A stretch of 64,000 nt of DNA from Niebla homalea (lineage: Eukaryota > Ascomycota > Lecanoromycetes > Lecanorales > Ramalinaceae): NCBI GenBank assembly GCA_019925105.1, contig JAHGAU010000019.1, positions 682,001 to 746,000 on the forward strand, given 5' to 3'. Positions 26,400 through 38,760 of this stretch are shown piece after piece. Below the pieces are notes generated by a model. That model saw only the letters and a list, made by a program, of their open reading frames with translations, had not been told where the DNA came from and ran no database searches. The translations under genes and the position numbers were made by a program. Position 1 is the stretch's first letter; the number at the start of each line of letters is the position of its first letter.

Positions 26400-29300
26400 A
26401 TACCTTAATATTAGTTTCCGGTTTTATTATTATATTATTTAAGTTTATTATAATTATTATATTATATAACTTTAAGCTTTTTATTATATAAATAAGCTTA
26501 TATTTATACGGGGCGAATTAAACCTTATACATCTTTACTTATTATAAATAGACTTTATAAGTTTATTTTAACTTTAAATAGTTTATATGAATAAACATAT
26601 TATAAGTTAAAAAATAAATATTATTAATAAAGTTTTTTACTTAAATTTTTTATTTTAATTTTATTAAGTCTTTAATAAACGGGCCGTTAAAGAATAAGAA
26701 TAAAATTAAAGAAATAAATAACCTCTAGGGAATCTTTATTATTGCGGACTTTATTATACTTATCTTCTATTTTAAATTAATTAATATTATTTAATTACTT
26801 AAGAAACTTTCTATTTAATTTATAAAAAAAAATAAAACCTTTTTTTTCCGTAAATTATATAATAACCTTTAATGGTTTATTTTATTAAACGTTTTTATAA
26901 TATTTAAGGAAAAAAGGCTTATAATATACGTTTTTTTATAACCTTATATTATATATACGTTATCGATTAAGCCTTTAAGAGCCGTCTCTATTAATTATTT
27001 TTTTCTTACTTTTATTTATTAATTAAAAAATAGCCTATATTCTTTTACGTAATTACTTAAAATCTTTATAATTACCGTCTTTAAAGTTTTTTTTAATATA
27101 TAAAGGAACATTATAAGTTTATATGATTTTACTTTTAAGTAATTTAGTTTAACCAGCTTCTTAAGGATAATTATCTTAATTTCCTTAAATTTATAAAAAT
27201 AATATCCTATATTAAAATAAACTTAAAATAAATAAATAAAGATTTTTTTAAATAATAACGTTATTATAAATAGGAATTTATTTAATATACCGTTAAGTTT
27301 AAAGGCTTTATTCTTTTTCAGTTTATTAATCGTTTTAATTATTATCTTTTAAGTTATTATTTTATTTATTATTATTAAGTTAAAATATACCGTATTATTA
27401 ATATCTATTAAATTAACTTCCGGTAATAAGGGAAAAAACGCCCCTTTAAAAGCTTTAATTTTACCGTTAACAATACTTATTATTATACCGTTTAATCTTT
27501 TTAAAGGTAAAAACTTAAGGATAAATTTAAGTTTTTTATTTTATTTTTTACCGTATTTTATTAACTTTTAAATATTATAAGGGGAAACCGTTAAATTATA
27601 TATTATAGCCCGGAAGTACGTTTATTTAGCCTTCCGGATAATTCTTTTTTTTTAAGCTTTTTTTAACCGTTAAAGCGTTTCCCGGTTTTTATATTTAATA
27701 ATTTATTTTATAAGCGCTTTTATTTTTATAATTACCTTTATATATTCTTTATTTTAATAAGTTTTAACTTTTAAAACGGCTTTATTATTAAAATTATAAT
27801 GTTAATTACTTTATTTAAAGTTTTTATTATCCGCTTTATAAAACGGTTAATTTATTTTTTACTATTAAGTTAAGGGAACTCCGTTAATTAAGATATTTTT
27901 TTTATTACTTTTATAAATATTTTAACCTTTTTAATTGTCTTTTACGTTTATTTAAGCGGTAAAAACGGAGTTATATTAACGGATTAATCTAAGATTATTT
28001 ATATCGGGACGTAATTTAAACCGTATTTTAAGTCTTTTTAAGGTTTATATATTATAATTAAGTTAATAATATTTTCCGAGTTAAATATTAAGTTAATTAT
28101 AATTTTAAATTTACGATTTTTTTATATAATAGTTTTTTTTAACCTTAATAACGTAAAATTAAATCGTATAATAGTTATTAATAGCTTTTTAAATTCAATA
28201 TAATTAATTATATAATCGTCCTTATTTTATTAAACGTAATAAAAATTAAAGTCCTTTATTAAAAGGTATTTATTAAATACGATTATAATACCCTTAAGTA
28301 ATAGGATTATAAAGGGTCCCTTCTTATTAACCGGTAACGGATTATATATATTATAAATATTTAAGTTACTTTTAATATCCTTTTTTTATATAATCCGGAA
28401 TATATATAAATTCTTTCCGTAATAAGTAACGTTTTAATTATTTATATTTAGCCTCTTATTAAAAAAAAAAAAAAAAGTACGTTTATATCGTTTTATTACT
28501 TTTAAAGGTTAAGTAAAAATTATCTTTTAAGTTAATTAAAAAATAAATATATAGATTATATAACGGCTTTTATATCGTTATAATATTAATATCCTTTACC
28601 TTTTTAAATTTAAATATCGGTATTACGATTTTAATTGCTTTTTTACGTATATTATATTATATTACCCTTAAAAGTATAAATATATTAAATATCGATATCC
28701 GTCGGACTTTTTTGATTAACTTTTATTTATATAAATGGTTTCTTTTTAAAATTAAGCGTTATTTATCCTAATCTTTTTATTACGATAATAATCGTAATTG
28801 GGCGGCCGGCCTTAAGGGTTAATATTATTATAAGCTTCCTCTTTTTCCTATTATCGATTATTACGTTTTACCCTTTTTTATTTAATAAGCTCCGTTTATA
28901 TCTTAAGACTATTTTTAATTACTTTATTAATCTAAATTTATATAAATTATAACGTTAAACCTTAATTATTATCTTAATTTCCTTATGTTAAGTCTTTTTT
29001 ACTTTAACCGTATATTATAAGTTTTATATTAAATAACTATTATTATTATATATTATATATTTTAATACGTTTTTCACTAAACTTTTTATTATTAAGTTAA
29101 CGTATTTATACGTATTATACTTTTTAATATATACCGTATACTTTATATTATTAAGGTACCTTATAATAATATATTCGTACCTTTAATATTTAAAGTATTA
29201 ATAAATATTTACTACCCGGTTTTAAGGTTTTATTAATTTAAAGGACTTACCTTTTATTGCCTTTTTATTAAGGATATCGTTATATATTTTTATTAATATT

Positions 29301-30607
29301 ACGCTTAAAATAATTATAAAGTATTTTTTTATATAATTAAAAACGTTTAACTTCTTTATTATAAAAAAAAAACTATAATTAACGATTTTTAACTTAAAAT
29401 AGAAAATTATATTTTCTTTTTTTATCCGCCTTAAAGTAACTTCCCCTTCCTTCTTTATAAACTTTATTAAGTATATTCCGTTTACCGCGATAATAAAGGA
29501 TTACCTTAATATTTTTACCATCTTATATCCTTTTTTACCGGTTTATTCTTTCGACTTCTTTAGCCCCTTTTTCGCCTTTAATAAAACTATATTAAAAAAA
29601 TAATCCCCGTTTTATAATTTACGTACTATAATAATTTATTTTATTAATAATTCTTTTATTATTTTAAACGTTTTTATTAATTATAATGGATTTATTTTTA
29701 CTATTATACTCTTTTCTTCTTCGCCCGATAGTTATACGGTTATTATCCTCGTTTTTTTTAATATTATTATTTTCTCTTCCGTTTTTATTTTTTTTACCGT
29801 TAATACCGGCGTTACCCTTATAACCCTTATTATTTAGCTTATTTTTACTCTTTTTTTTTCAAAGTTTTCCTTATTGCTTTTTTACTTTATACGTATTTTT
29901 TCTGTTTCTTTTTACCTCCGTTCATTAATGCCCTTATTATTACTTTTTAAGCTTTATATAGTTTTTTTAATTCCTTTAAATTTCTTTTTATATTTACGTA
30001 AAAATCTCTTATTCTTTATAATCTGATTTATAATATTAACCAGGTTTTTAACGTAATATCCTTTTATATAGTTATAAGGAGGCCTTTTAACGCCTTTATT
30101 GTTTTTTCCTTTTTTATTTTTCCTTCGTATATTTAATAATTATTTCTTTTTATAGCTTATTTTTATTTATTTAATATCTCCTTATTTTTACTTAATTCTT
30201 TTTTAATTTAAATATATTTAATAAGGTTTTTTACGTTTCCGTTTACCCCCTATCCGTCCCTACGTACCGTCCTTATCTCCTTTATCCTTTATTTATTACC
30301 CTTTATAATAATACCTTTACGCGTTATACGCGTTCCTTCACATGTATCTTAGTAATTATAAACTTTTTATTCGATTTAAGGTTTTTTTATCTCGTATTTA
30401 TTGCGTTATTTATATAACTTATTACTGTTCCTATTAACTTAAACCGTTTACCCTTCCTCCCCCTTTACTTTTACCATTATTCCGCTTCCGTTTATCGTAT
30501 TTAAAATATTATCCTTACTATTACTTAAGCTATATACGCGTGTATCGTTTCTGACCTCTGGGGTCCCGTTGTTCGTCGCCATCTTCAGATCCGATCAAAT
30601 TATTATT

Positions 30608-31780
30608 ATATCGGTATATATTTTTACTTTAAATCTAACGACTTCCGCCTCCGTAATAAGGGCTTAAAATAATTTTTTTTTACTTCCCCCTTAAGGGCCG
30701 TTATTAACTTATAAGCCTTTAATTAAAAACGGTAATACGCCGGCTTAATTATATAATATATTGTTTTTATATATCCATATAATTTATATTAAACTTTAAA
30801 CTTATAAAAAAGTTTATTATATTAATATAATAAATAGGATCTTTTCCGGGGCTGCGATACCCAATTAAGCTTACGTATTACCTTATATATCTTCTTAATA
30901 AGCTTATCCGGGAACTATATTTAATTAAAATACCGACGCTTTAATAATAATATAATTTTACGGTATAATAGCGGCTATTATAGCCTTTAAACTTATATCG
31001 GTTATAAGGATTAATATTATAAATATAAAGTTCATTTTATAAAAAACATATAAAGTACGGGGTATTTATATATTATTAACTTTTATTTAATTATAAGTAT
31101 ATTCTTATTATAAAACGTTAATAAAATATTATTATTTTATATAAGTATTATACGCTAGGATATTAAAATAATATTTATTTTATTCTCTTGTTTACGTTAT
31201 ATTAACGTACGTTTATTTATTATTATTATCGATTATTATTATAATAATAATAAGGATATAAAGAAAAGTTATTTTTATATATTAATTAAGTATTATAATT
31301 AAAGTTTATATATAATATATTTATAAAAGTTATTAAAATTATTAAGGAAAGAAAAAGAAGAAATTTAAAATAATAATAAATTTTTTATTATTTAACCATT
31401 ATTACGCTATAATCAATTAGTAAGTAAATTCTTAAGTAATAATTTAATTATTAATTAATATTATTAAAATTCTTTTTTTATTTGCTTTTTCTTATTGGGT
31501 TTTATAAAAAAAATTTTAATAAGCTTTATTATAATATATTAATTATATACCGATATATAATATTCAATTATATTTAATATATTAAACGACGTTCTTAATA
31601 TATATTTTAAAATATACGTATAAATTCTTTTCTTTTTACTTTTTTCTTACTGGGTTTTAATAATGAGTTTTTAATAAGCCTTACGTATATATTAATTATA
31701 CGTTAATATTTTCTTTATAATATTATTATTTATTTGTATAAACTTTATCTTTAAAAATTAAAGTATAAAAAGGGAGGTAT
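30608..31780 (+). other. Chromovirus 3' internal region, no gene readable
   Basis: Remainder of the chromovirus between the LINE insertion point and the 3' LTR. It is AT-shifted with no recognisable domain. The last bases before the LTR (about 31766-31778, aaaaagggaggta) are purine-rich and in the correct place for the polypurine tract that primes plus-strand synthesis. Confidence 0.6.
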
Positions 31781-32149
31781 TATTAACGTTTAACGCTTAA
31801 TAAGCGTTTAATATATATTAAGTATATTAAGTATTAATTTACTTAAGGGCTATAATTAAGTAACGTAACCGTTTAAGCGGTAACTTTTAAAATTAAAGGC
31901 TTTAAAAGTTTAAGCCTTCTATATACGGATATACGTAATTATAATTAAGGTTAAAGTTATTATTACCGTAATTTAAGCTATCCTTAAAACCGGTTATTTA
32001 AGATAGACCTACGTCCAGCCAGTTTATAATTCCTTAAGAATTAATTTACCTTTTAAATTTAAGTATTAAATCTATAGTTATACTTTACGTCTTCTATAAA
32101 CCCCTTTTAACTAGCCCCGCCAGCTGTGAGCCGGCGGACCTGTCTAACA
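31781..32149 (+). repeat. 3' LTR of the chromovirus
   Basis: 369 bp, the same length as the 5' LTR and aligned throughout (for example cgtttaagcggtaac in both). Here the inner (left) part is RIP-altered and the outer (right) part is near-normal, ending ccggcggacctgtctaaca. Followed by the target duplication gaata. Confidence 0.93.
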
Positions 32150-32154
32150 GAATA

Positions 32155-33135
32155 AGCTTTTAAAGGCTGCTAATTTGCTCGATCCCTGCTACGTGTATAT
32201 ATGGATATGTGGTGTTTTTAGTGTTTTTGGTATTTATAGTGTTTTTGATTAACCTGTCTCAAGACCTGAGCTATAGGGACCTCGCCGTCGAAGCACCCCC
32301 CGCCATGGCCCGGCCACGGGGTAAAGCCAGGGCTAAGAACCCCCCCGTACGAGCTAAGAACCTAAGGCTATCTATATAGAGCTATATACATAAAAGGAAT
32401 AAGTGGGTAAGCAATTTTAATAAACGCTATTATCTAAGCAGGTCCTTAATAATGAGATGAAGAACTCAGGGATTTAGGTGAACTGGCTTATATAAATCTC
32501 TAAGCTCCCCTGCACGGCCCCTAAAGAGCCGCTTACTAATTTACTCGATCCCTGCTACGTATATATGTGGATACGTAATGTTTTTAATGTTTATAGTATT
32601 TTTCATTAACCTATCTTAGGACCTAAGTTATAGGGACCTCGCCGTCGAGGTTTTAAAGTACCTTACCGTTAAAATACCTTTTATTATGGCCCGTCTACGG
32701 GGTAAAGTTAAGGCTAAAAACCCCTTTATATAAATTAAGAACTTAAGGTTATTTATATAGAGCTATATATATTAAAAAAATAAAATTCAATAAAAACTAT
32801 TATTTAAATAAATCTTTAAAAAAAAAATAAAGAATTTAGGGATTTAAATAATGTATATAAATTTTTAAGCTCTCTTATATAACCTTTAAAGAACCGCTTA
32901 ATTAATAAGTTTTTATTTTATATATCCGGTAAATTAATTAATAGTTAAGTTTTATCCTTTAATTTACTTAATCCTTATTACGGATGTATATAAATACGTA
33001 ATATTTTTAATATTTATAATAATCTTAATTAACTTATTTTAAAACTTAAGTTATAAAGATTCTACTATTAAAGTCTTAAGGTACCTTATTATTAAAATAT
33101 CTTTTATTATAACTTTATTATAGGGTAAAGTTAAC
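32155..33135. repeat. Tandem repeat of ~365-425 bp units, about 2.5 copies, with rising AT content
   Basis: Units start at about 32170, 32534 and 32960 with ctaatttgctcgatccctgc, ctaatttactcgatccctgc and taatttacttaatccttatt. Shared inner blocks include tagggacctcgccgtcga, ggggtaaagccagggctaag and cttatataaatctctaagct. The second unit is ~60 bp longer because it keeps a block missing from the first. Mutation rises left to right: unit 1 is nearly normal, unit 3 heavily AT-shifted. On the minus strand the units share a reading with RLF(R/K)G...ELRDLYKP, and unit 1 also reads ALPRGRAMAGGASTARSL before a stop, so they may contain part of a former coding or terminal region of an element. A partial copy lies at 44290-44462. 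Confidence 0.8.
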
Positions 33136-35256
33136 GGTAAAAACTTTTAAAATTAAAATATAAATTTTAAAGAAATAACCCAAATAAATATTAATTTATT
33201 TATTTAACTTTAAATAAGTTAATAACGTTATAATACCGTAAAGATAATATTATTAATTAAGTTAATATAAAGTTAATATACGTCCGACTTTTATTTATTA
33301 AGTTTTTTTAATAAACTTTATATTTAATTTAATTTTTTATATATTTATAATTATATTTTAACGGAAAAAATAACCGGAATAATCATTACGGATATTATAT
33401 TATATAAGCTACTTATATAATATATTAATAATATAGTTTTATATAAATAGTTTTAAAGTAAAAAAGAAAAACAGGGCTTATAATAAAGTTATTACTTAAG
33501 AATATAAATTCTTTAAAAACTATATAAGGTAAACTTTACCGGAAATTATTATAATCTTAAGGGTAACTTTTTCCCGGAAAATATTTATCTTTAACGTTAA
33601 GATATAAAGTTTTATATAACCGTTTTTAAACTTTATATATAATCGGATTATATAATATTTTTTAAAGTCCGGTTTAAGGTTAATTTTATTATAAATAAAC
33701 TTCCTTACCCGTAAAAAGCTTATATAAATAAAATAAAAAACGGTTTATATAATAAAATTGAATTTAATAATAATATTAAAGCTATATATAAATTTAATAA
33801 GGATACTATTAATAATAAAAAGCTATTTCTTACGTATATATTTATTTTATAATTTTTTTATCCCGCGTATAAAACGTTAAAATATCAGGTATTAAAAAAC
33901 TTTAAGGTTTCCGATATTTTAATTAATATATACCGACTTAATAATAATAAAGTAACTTTTAATAGTTTTATAGGGTAGCTTTCTGGTATTAATGAAGTAT
34001 ATATATTACTTAATAAATACGAAAAATAAAGTAAGAATAACCATGTAAACCCTATATATAATATATTACTTAAAGTATAAGTTACTCTTTATATTATATA
34101 ATAACCTTATACTTAATATAAGGCCGAAACGTACCGCGCTGCTTATAAATTAATTTAACTTATATTTTACCCGTTTTTAATTTATTTATAATCCGGTATA
34201 ATCGCGATGTACGTAAATATATAAATGAAAGTAAATTATTAATAACTTTTTTGAATCTCAACCTTAAAATTTAATTAATTATTTAATTATTTTCAATAAA
34301 GATCTACTCCGTAATATACTTAATATTATCCGTGAATAAAATAAGGGTTAATTAACGGATAATACTTATAACCTAGCCTTATATAATTAAATTCTTAATA
34401 TTATAAACGACCTTTATAATATTTAAGTAAATTATTATTAAGTTCCTTATTATTATAGTACGTTATTATCGTAAAGCCTTAAATATAACCGTTATCTTAA
34501 AGACGTTTCTATAAGCCCTTTTTAATTAAGTAGGTGACCTATAAGTAAAGGTAAATTCCGGGGTAAATACGTCCTTAATATCTTTAAGTAAATAGTTATC
34601 TATACTGTAGGTAAACAACGCGTTAATATAAAGGTAATATCGTAATCGGGTTTTTAAAAGCCGTCTTAAATATAACCCGTTATAATTACTTAATAGCTTT
34701 TATTATTAAGAGAGGTTTTTACGGATTTTATTACTTATATAAATCCAACGATAATTAACCTTTATAAATTTATTATATAATTTATAAAAAAGGGCCATTT
34801 TAATAATATTACTTTATTTATAAAGCTTTATAAAATTATTAAGGATTTAAATATAATATATTTAATTAAGCGACTTTTAAAGGTATCTTTAATACATTAA
34901 ATTATTTATTATAAATTATTTTATAATAAGCGTACCTTTATTATTATAATATTTATTTTAATAATCAAAAAGTTAAATATAGTATTTACGAAGACTTTCT
35001 TAAGGTTTATAAGTAATTCAAATTTATTATATAAATGATTAAAGGCTTAATTAAAGATCTTAAGGTTAAGCTTTAATAAAAATACTTTAAGGAAATCGTT
35101 TAAATAATAAAATATAATATTAAAACCGAACTTAACGATAAGTATTTAATATAAGCTTTTTATTATAAAGTTAAAAAAAACAATACGGTTCTTAATTTAA
35201 AAAAGAGGAAATACTTAATATAATAAGTTTTATCTTACGTAAATTTAAATAATTAC
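33136..35256. mobile_element. Unassigned RIP-degraded element, left half
   Basis: AT-rich DNA with stops in all frames that continues at 42189 beyond the nested gypsy element. I found no RT, integrase or transposase motif on either strand. Together with the right half and the flanking related repeats it would make a unit of about 5.4 kb. Direct orientation of the flanking repeats suggests an LTR-type element, but this is inference. Confidence 0.35.
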
Positions 35257-35261
35257 CGGTT

Positions 35262-35406
35262 TGTTGGTATATGGACCAAAAGTGTAATAATATATGAATA
35301 ATGATTCTACCTGAAGGATGGGAGCATCATAAGGATGCCTGTCCTCTACGTACAAAGGGTGTCCTACACCTATCAATGCTCCCATGTATATATGCTGTAC
35401 ATAATA
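35262..35406 (-). repeat. LTR of the minus-strand gypsy element (3' LTR)
   Basis: 145 bp, TGTTGGTATATGGACC to ...CTGTACATAATA on the plus strand, almost free of RIP changes. Adjacent inner DNA stays normal until about 35480, then becomes AT-rich. A 68-codon minus frame crosses this LTR (35245-35451) but is not a gene. Confidence 0.88.
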
Positions 35407-37699
35407 AATGCCACTAAAAGAAAAAAGGCCACTACTTACAGTAACGCTCAACTTAATATACCAATATGAATATTAATATTTAATAATGCGCTATGCTTTT
35501 TATATTTTATATTCTTATATTAAAGTTTTACTTAATTTTACGGGGGCGGCCGTAATTACGCTTAAGACGTAATATATAAAAAATATTAATAAACGATAAG
35601 GATATTGCTTTAATAAACGCCGGTCGTAATAAAGTAATATAAAATTTATTATAACGGATAATAATAACGTTATTAAATTCAGAATATATAATATAGAATT
35701 TATATAATAAATCTGGGTATAACTTTAATAATAGAAGCTTATTATTATATTTTATACCTTAAGTAATTTATTTAATTAAATATTTATTATTTCTTTCCTT
35801 ATAAATAATTCTTTTAATAATATACTTTTCCTTATTCTTAAAATCTACTTTAAGTATAAACGGTACGTTATAATTAAATTATCGGTTAAAAGGATTTTTT
35901 ATTGGGTTATTAATTAACTTAAATATATTAATTAAAATAATTAATATTATTTTTATATTAATAAATAATTTAAGTTTATATGTAAGGTAATTAATTTTCT
36001 TAATAATATTAAAAAGTTTATTATATTATTAATATAGCTTATAATTTTCAATATTAAGGATATTATATTTATAATATAACTTTAAATAGATTAAATTATT
36101 AATATTAAATTAAATGAATTTATAATATTAATTATACCGGAATTTAATTATTATTTACGTAAATTTTAATGTATTTTATATTTTTCTACGGTTTTATAAT
36201 TAAAATATATCGTACTTAAGAATTAAAAAAAATCATTAAAAAGTTTAAAAGGTTACGGATATTTATATTATAATAAATTTTATTTAAAGTAAATTTAATT
36301 AATACCGACTTTAAATTATTTAAAATACCTTAAATATATAGGATAATATTTATTTAATTATAATCCGGATATATAATTATAGAATAACGTAATACGATTT
36401 TAACCGTTTAATTAATCCGTTTTAATTAACCGTTAATTTAAGGGTAATATACGTTAAACGTAAGAATATAAGTATCTAGTTCTTTAAATATAGATTTTTA
36501 AAATACGGAAAGAAATTTATAATTTCTATTTAATATAATATTAAAGGGAATTCTTTATCCTTATTTTATTAATTTAATTAGTAATAATTTTATTTTATTA
36601 TTAACCTTAAGTTTAATATTATTAAAAAGTAAAAATATTAACTTAAAGAACTTATTAATAACGGTAAAAAGTATATTGTAATTATATTAATTTAATAAAA
36701 TAACAATAAAGTCTATATAAATTATATAGAAGATAATTAACGGGCTTAAAATTAATTAAAGCGATTTATAAGGTATATGCCTTTTAATTTAATTTAAGTT
36801 ATATTTAAGGTAATATATAATTTATTTCCGTAGTTATTTACTTAACTTAAGTAAACATATTAAGTTTATTAATTTATTATAGGATTAATTAAAGATATTA
36901 TATAATAAATTATTATATACTTATTGAAAGATTACTTTTTTAAGTTTATTAAGTATATATAATTATAATAAATAATTAATGAATTTTAAATTATAAATAA
37001 GGCCGTTTTTTAATATAAAGCGTAATTTAATTTTTATATCTTATAAATTTAACTCCTCCTTAATTATTAAGATTTTTCATAATTTTATTTATATTTTATT
37101 TTTATATATTCTTTTTTAATTTACTTTTTAAATTTATTTAAAATATAAATATAATAGAAAATAATTAATTTATTATTATTTATATTATTAAGAATTCCGA
37201 TTTCTATAAATAAAGTTTACGTATTATTAATTAATTATAAAAATATATTAAGAATGGTATTCATTAAATCCGACTAATAACGTAATGAATTATTGAATAT
37301 CGATAAATATTATAATACGTAAATTAAGCGGATATTAAGCTGATTAATTATAAAGGTTTTTAAATTTATTTATTTAAAAATACCGATAATTACACCGTAA
37401 TCCGTAAAGATTATATAGTTAAATTTATAATAATTCGTTTTAATTGAATATTTAATTTTATATATAAACCAGATTATATCCGTAATCTTTAATTCTATAG
37501 GCCAATAATTTTCCTTGGTTATATTTAAGCTTTTATTAAGGAATATTATTAATTATATTTTATTACGCGTAATTTTTAATAAATCACTAGTTTCTATAAT
37601 GCTATAAAATAACGGATTATCCTTAATATAATATAATATAGCCGTGATACTTAGTTTTTTTAATATATTAATATCGGTAAATAAAGGTTAATTAAGATT

Positions 37700-38760
37700 A
37701 TAATCTATAAAAAATAACGGTTTTAAAAACGCGTTTTTTAAATTTTCCAAAATACGGTCCTTCTCTTAAGTAAATATAAACTTAATTTAAGATATCCTCT
37801 ATTTATAACGTAGACCGGTATACTTTAAATTTATTTTTCTTAAATTTATAATAAAAAAGGTTTTATATATTTAAAGCGGGGTAATATATTAAATATAATT
37901 CTTTATTCCGGTTTATAATTAATTTATAAAATTAAAGAAAACTTTAAGGTTTCTTAATAAGTTAAGAAATTTAAAATTTTATATAGCCTTAATTTTATTA
38001 TTAAATATAAGTATTTTTAAAGAATTAATTTATTAATTAAGGAACTTAATTATAAAGTAATTAATAAATAATTTTATCGGTAAAAGGTTTATACAATTAT
38101 CTTTAAGAATTCAAAAGACTTAATATAAATAAATAATATACTCTTTTAATAAATGATTAAAAATAATTATATTATTTACGAATACTTACGTAAAATTTCA
38201 TATTAAATATAATATATTATTTATTTATCTTTATATATATAAAAGATTACCTTTAAAATTTATTAATATAACCAAAGATTCCTTTTAACCCCTATAAAGA
38301 ATAATATAAAGTTTATACCGATCGGATTTATAGATAAGAAATTAATAAAAATAACTATAAGTATTAATTACAATAATATATTTATAACTTATAATCAAAG
38401 AAATTATTTCTTATTATAATAATAGCGGATATAAAATAAAAATTATAATTTTCTTAAGTAATTAAATATTAATTATAATATAACTTTTATATCCGTTTAA
38501 AGTATCGTATTAAATAATAAAAGTAAAGTATAAAAATTCCGTAAATTATATGAATTAATATAATTTACCCTTATTATATATCTTATTTAAAGTTTAATAT
38601 ATAATTTTTTAATCTTCCGTTTAATATTATATATTTTCTTAAGTTTAATAATTATATTAAGTTAAAGGTTAATAAATATATGTTGATTTTCTAAAATATT
38701 AACTATAATATTATTATCTTTAAAGATATTATTATTAAATTCTTTAATAATATTACTTAA
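37700..38760 (-). pseudogene. Reverse transcriptase region of the minus-strand gypsy pol, broken
   Basis: The best-preserved coding trace of this element. The VNN box at about 38164-38182 corresponds to the YVDD active site. About 190 bases further along the minus strand a stretch reads FFNFIN...GIKNYI...ITPL, the usual segment that connects RT to RNase H in Ty3/gypsy (FLGFxNFYRxFI...PL). Stops are common. Domain order beyond this point cannot be read. Confidence 0.65.

Larger units (their letters stand above)
18205..30596 (-). mobile_element. Full-length Tad1/I-like LINE (copy E) inserted in the chromovirus, itself interrupted twice
   Basis: The ORF1 ATG is at 30582 reading leftward (MATNNGTPEVRNDA...), and the 3' tail (RIP-altered CAAT repeat) is at 18205-18225. 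The target duplication aaattattatt lies at 18194-18204 and 30597-30607, leaving a 5' leader of 14 bases. The body comes in three pieces: 25.26-25.63 and 26.40-30.60 kb, plus 18.2-19.44 kb. These join without gap when copy D (19444-25254) and the SINE-like element (25633-26399) are removed, giving about 5.79 kb, the same as copies A, B and D. All ORFs are RIP-broken. This insertion split the chromovirus beyond its chromodomain, leaving the chromovirus 3' region at 30608-31780. Confidence 0.92.
12095..32149 (+). mobile_element. Ty3/gypsy chromovirus, full length, interrupted by nested LINEs
   Basis: Bounded by direct repeats of identical length (369 bp) that begin TGTTAG and end CTAACA (TATTAA and TTAATA on the RIP-hit inner sides). 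The flanking 5-bp target duplication is gaatg (12090-12094) and gaata (32150-32154), the single difference being TG to TA. Removing the LINE nested at 18205-30596 and one copy of its target duplication leaves about 7.65 kb, normal for a fungal chromovirus. Between the LTRs the order is gag with zinc knuckle, reverse transcriptase, integrase and chromodomain, all on the plus strand and all broken by stops. Chromodomain integrases direct insertion into heterochromatin in related elements, consistent with its location. Confidence 0.92.

Noticed and set aside
35245..35451. 68-codon minus-strand frame
   Set aside because: Covers the LTR and its edges; open only because the LTR escaped RIP.
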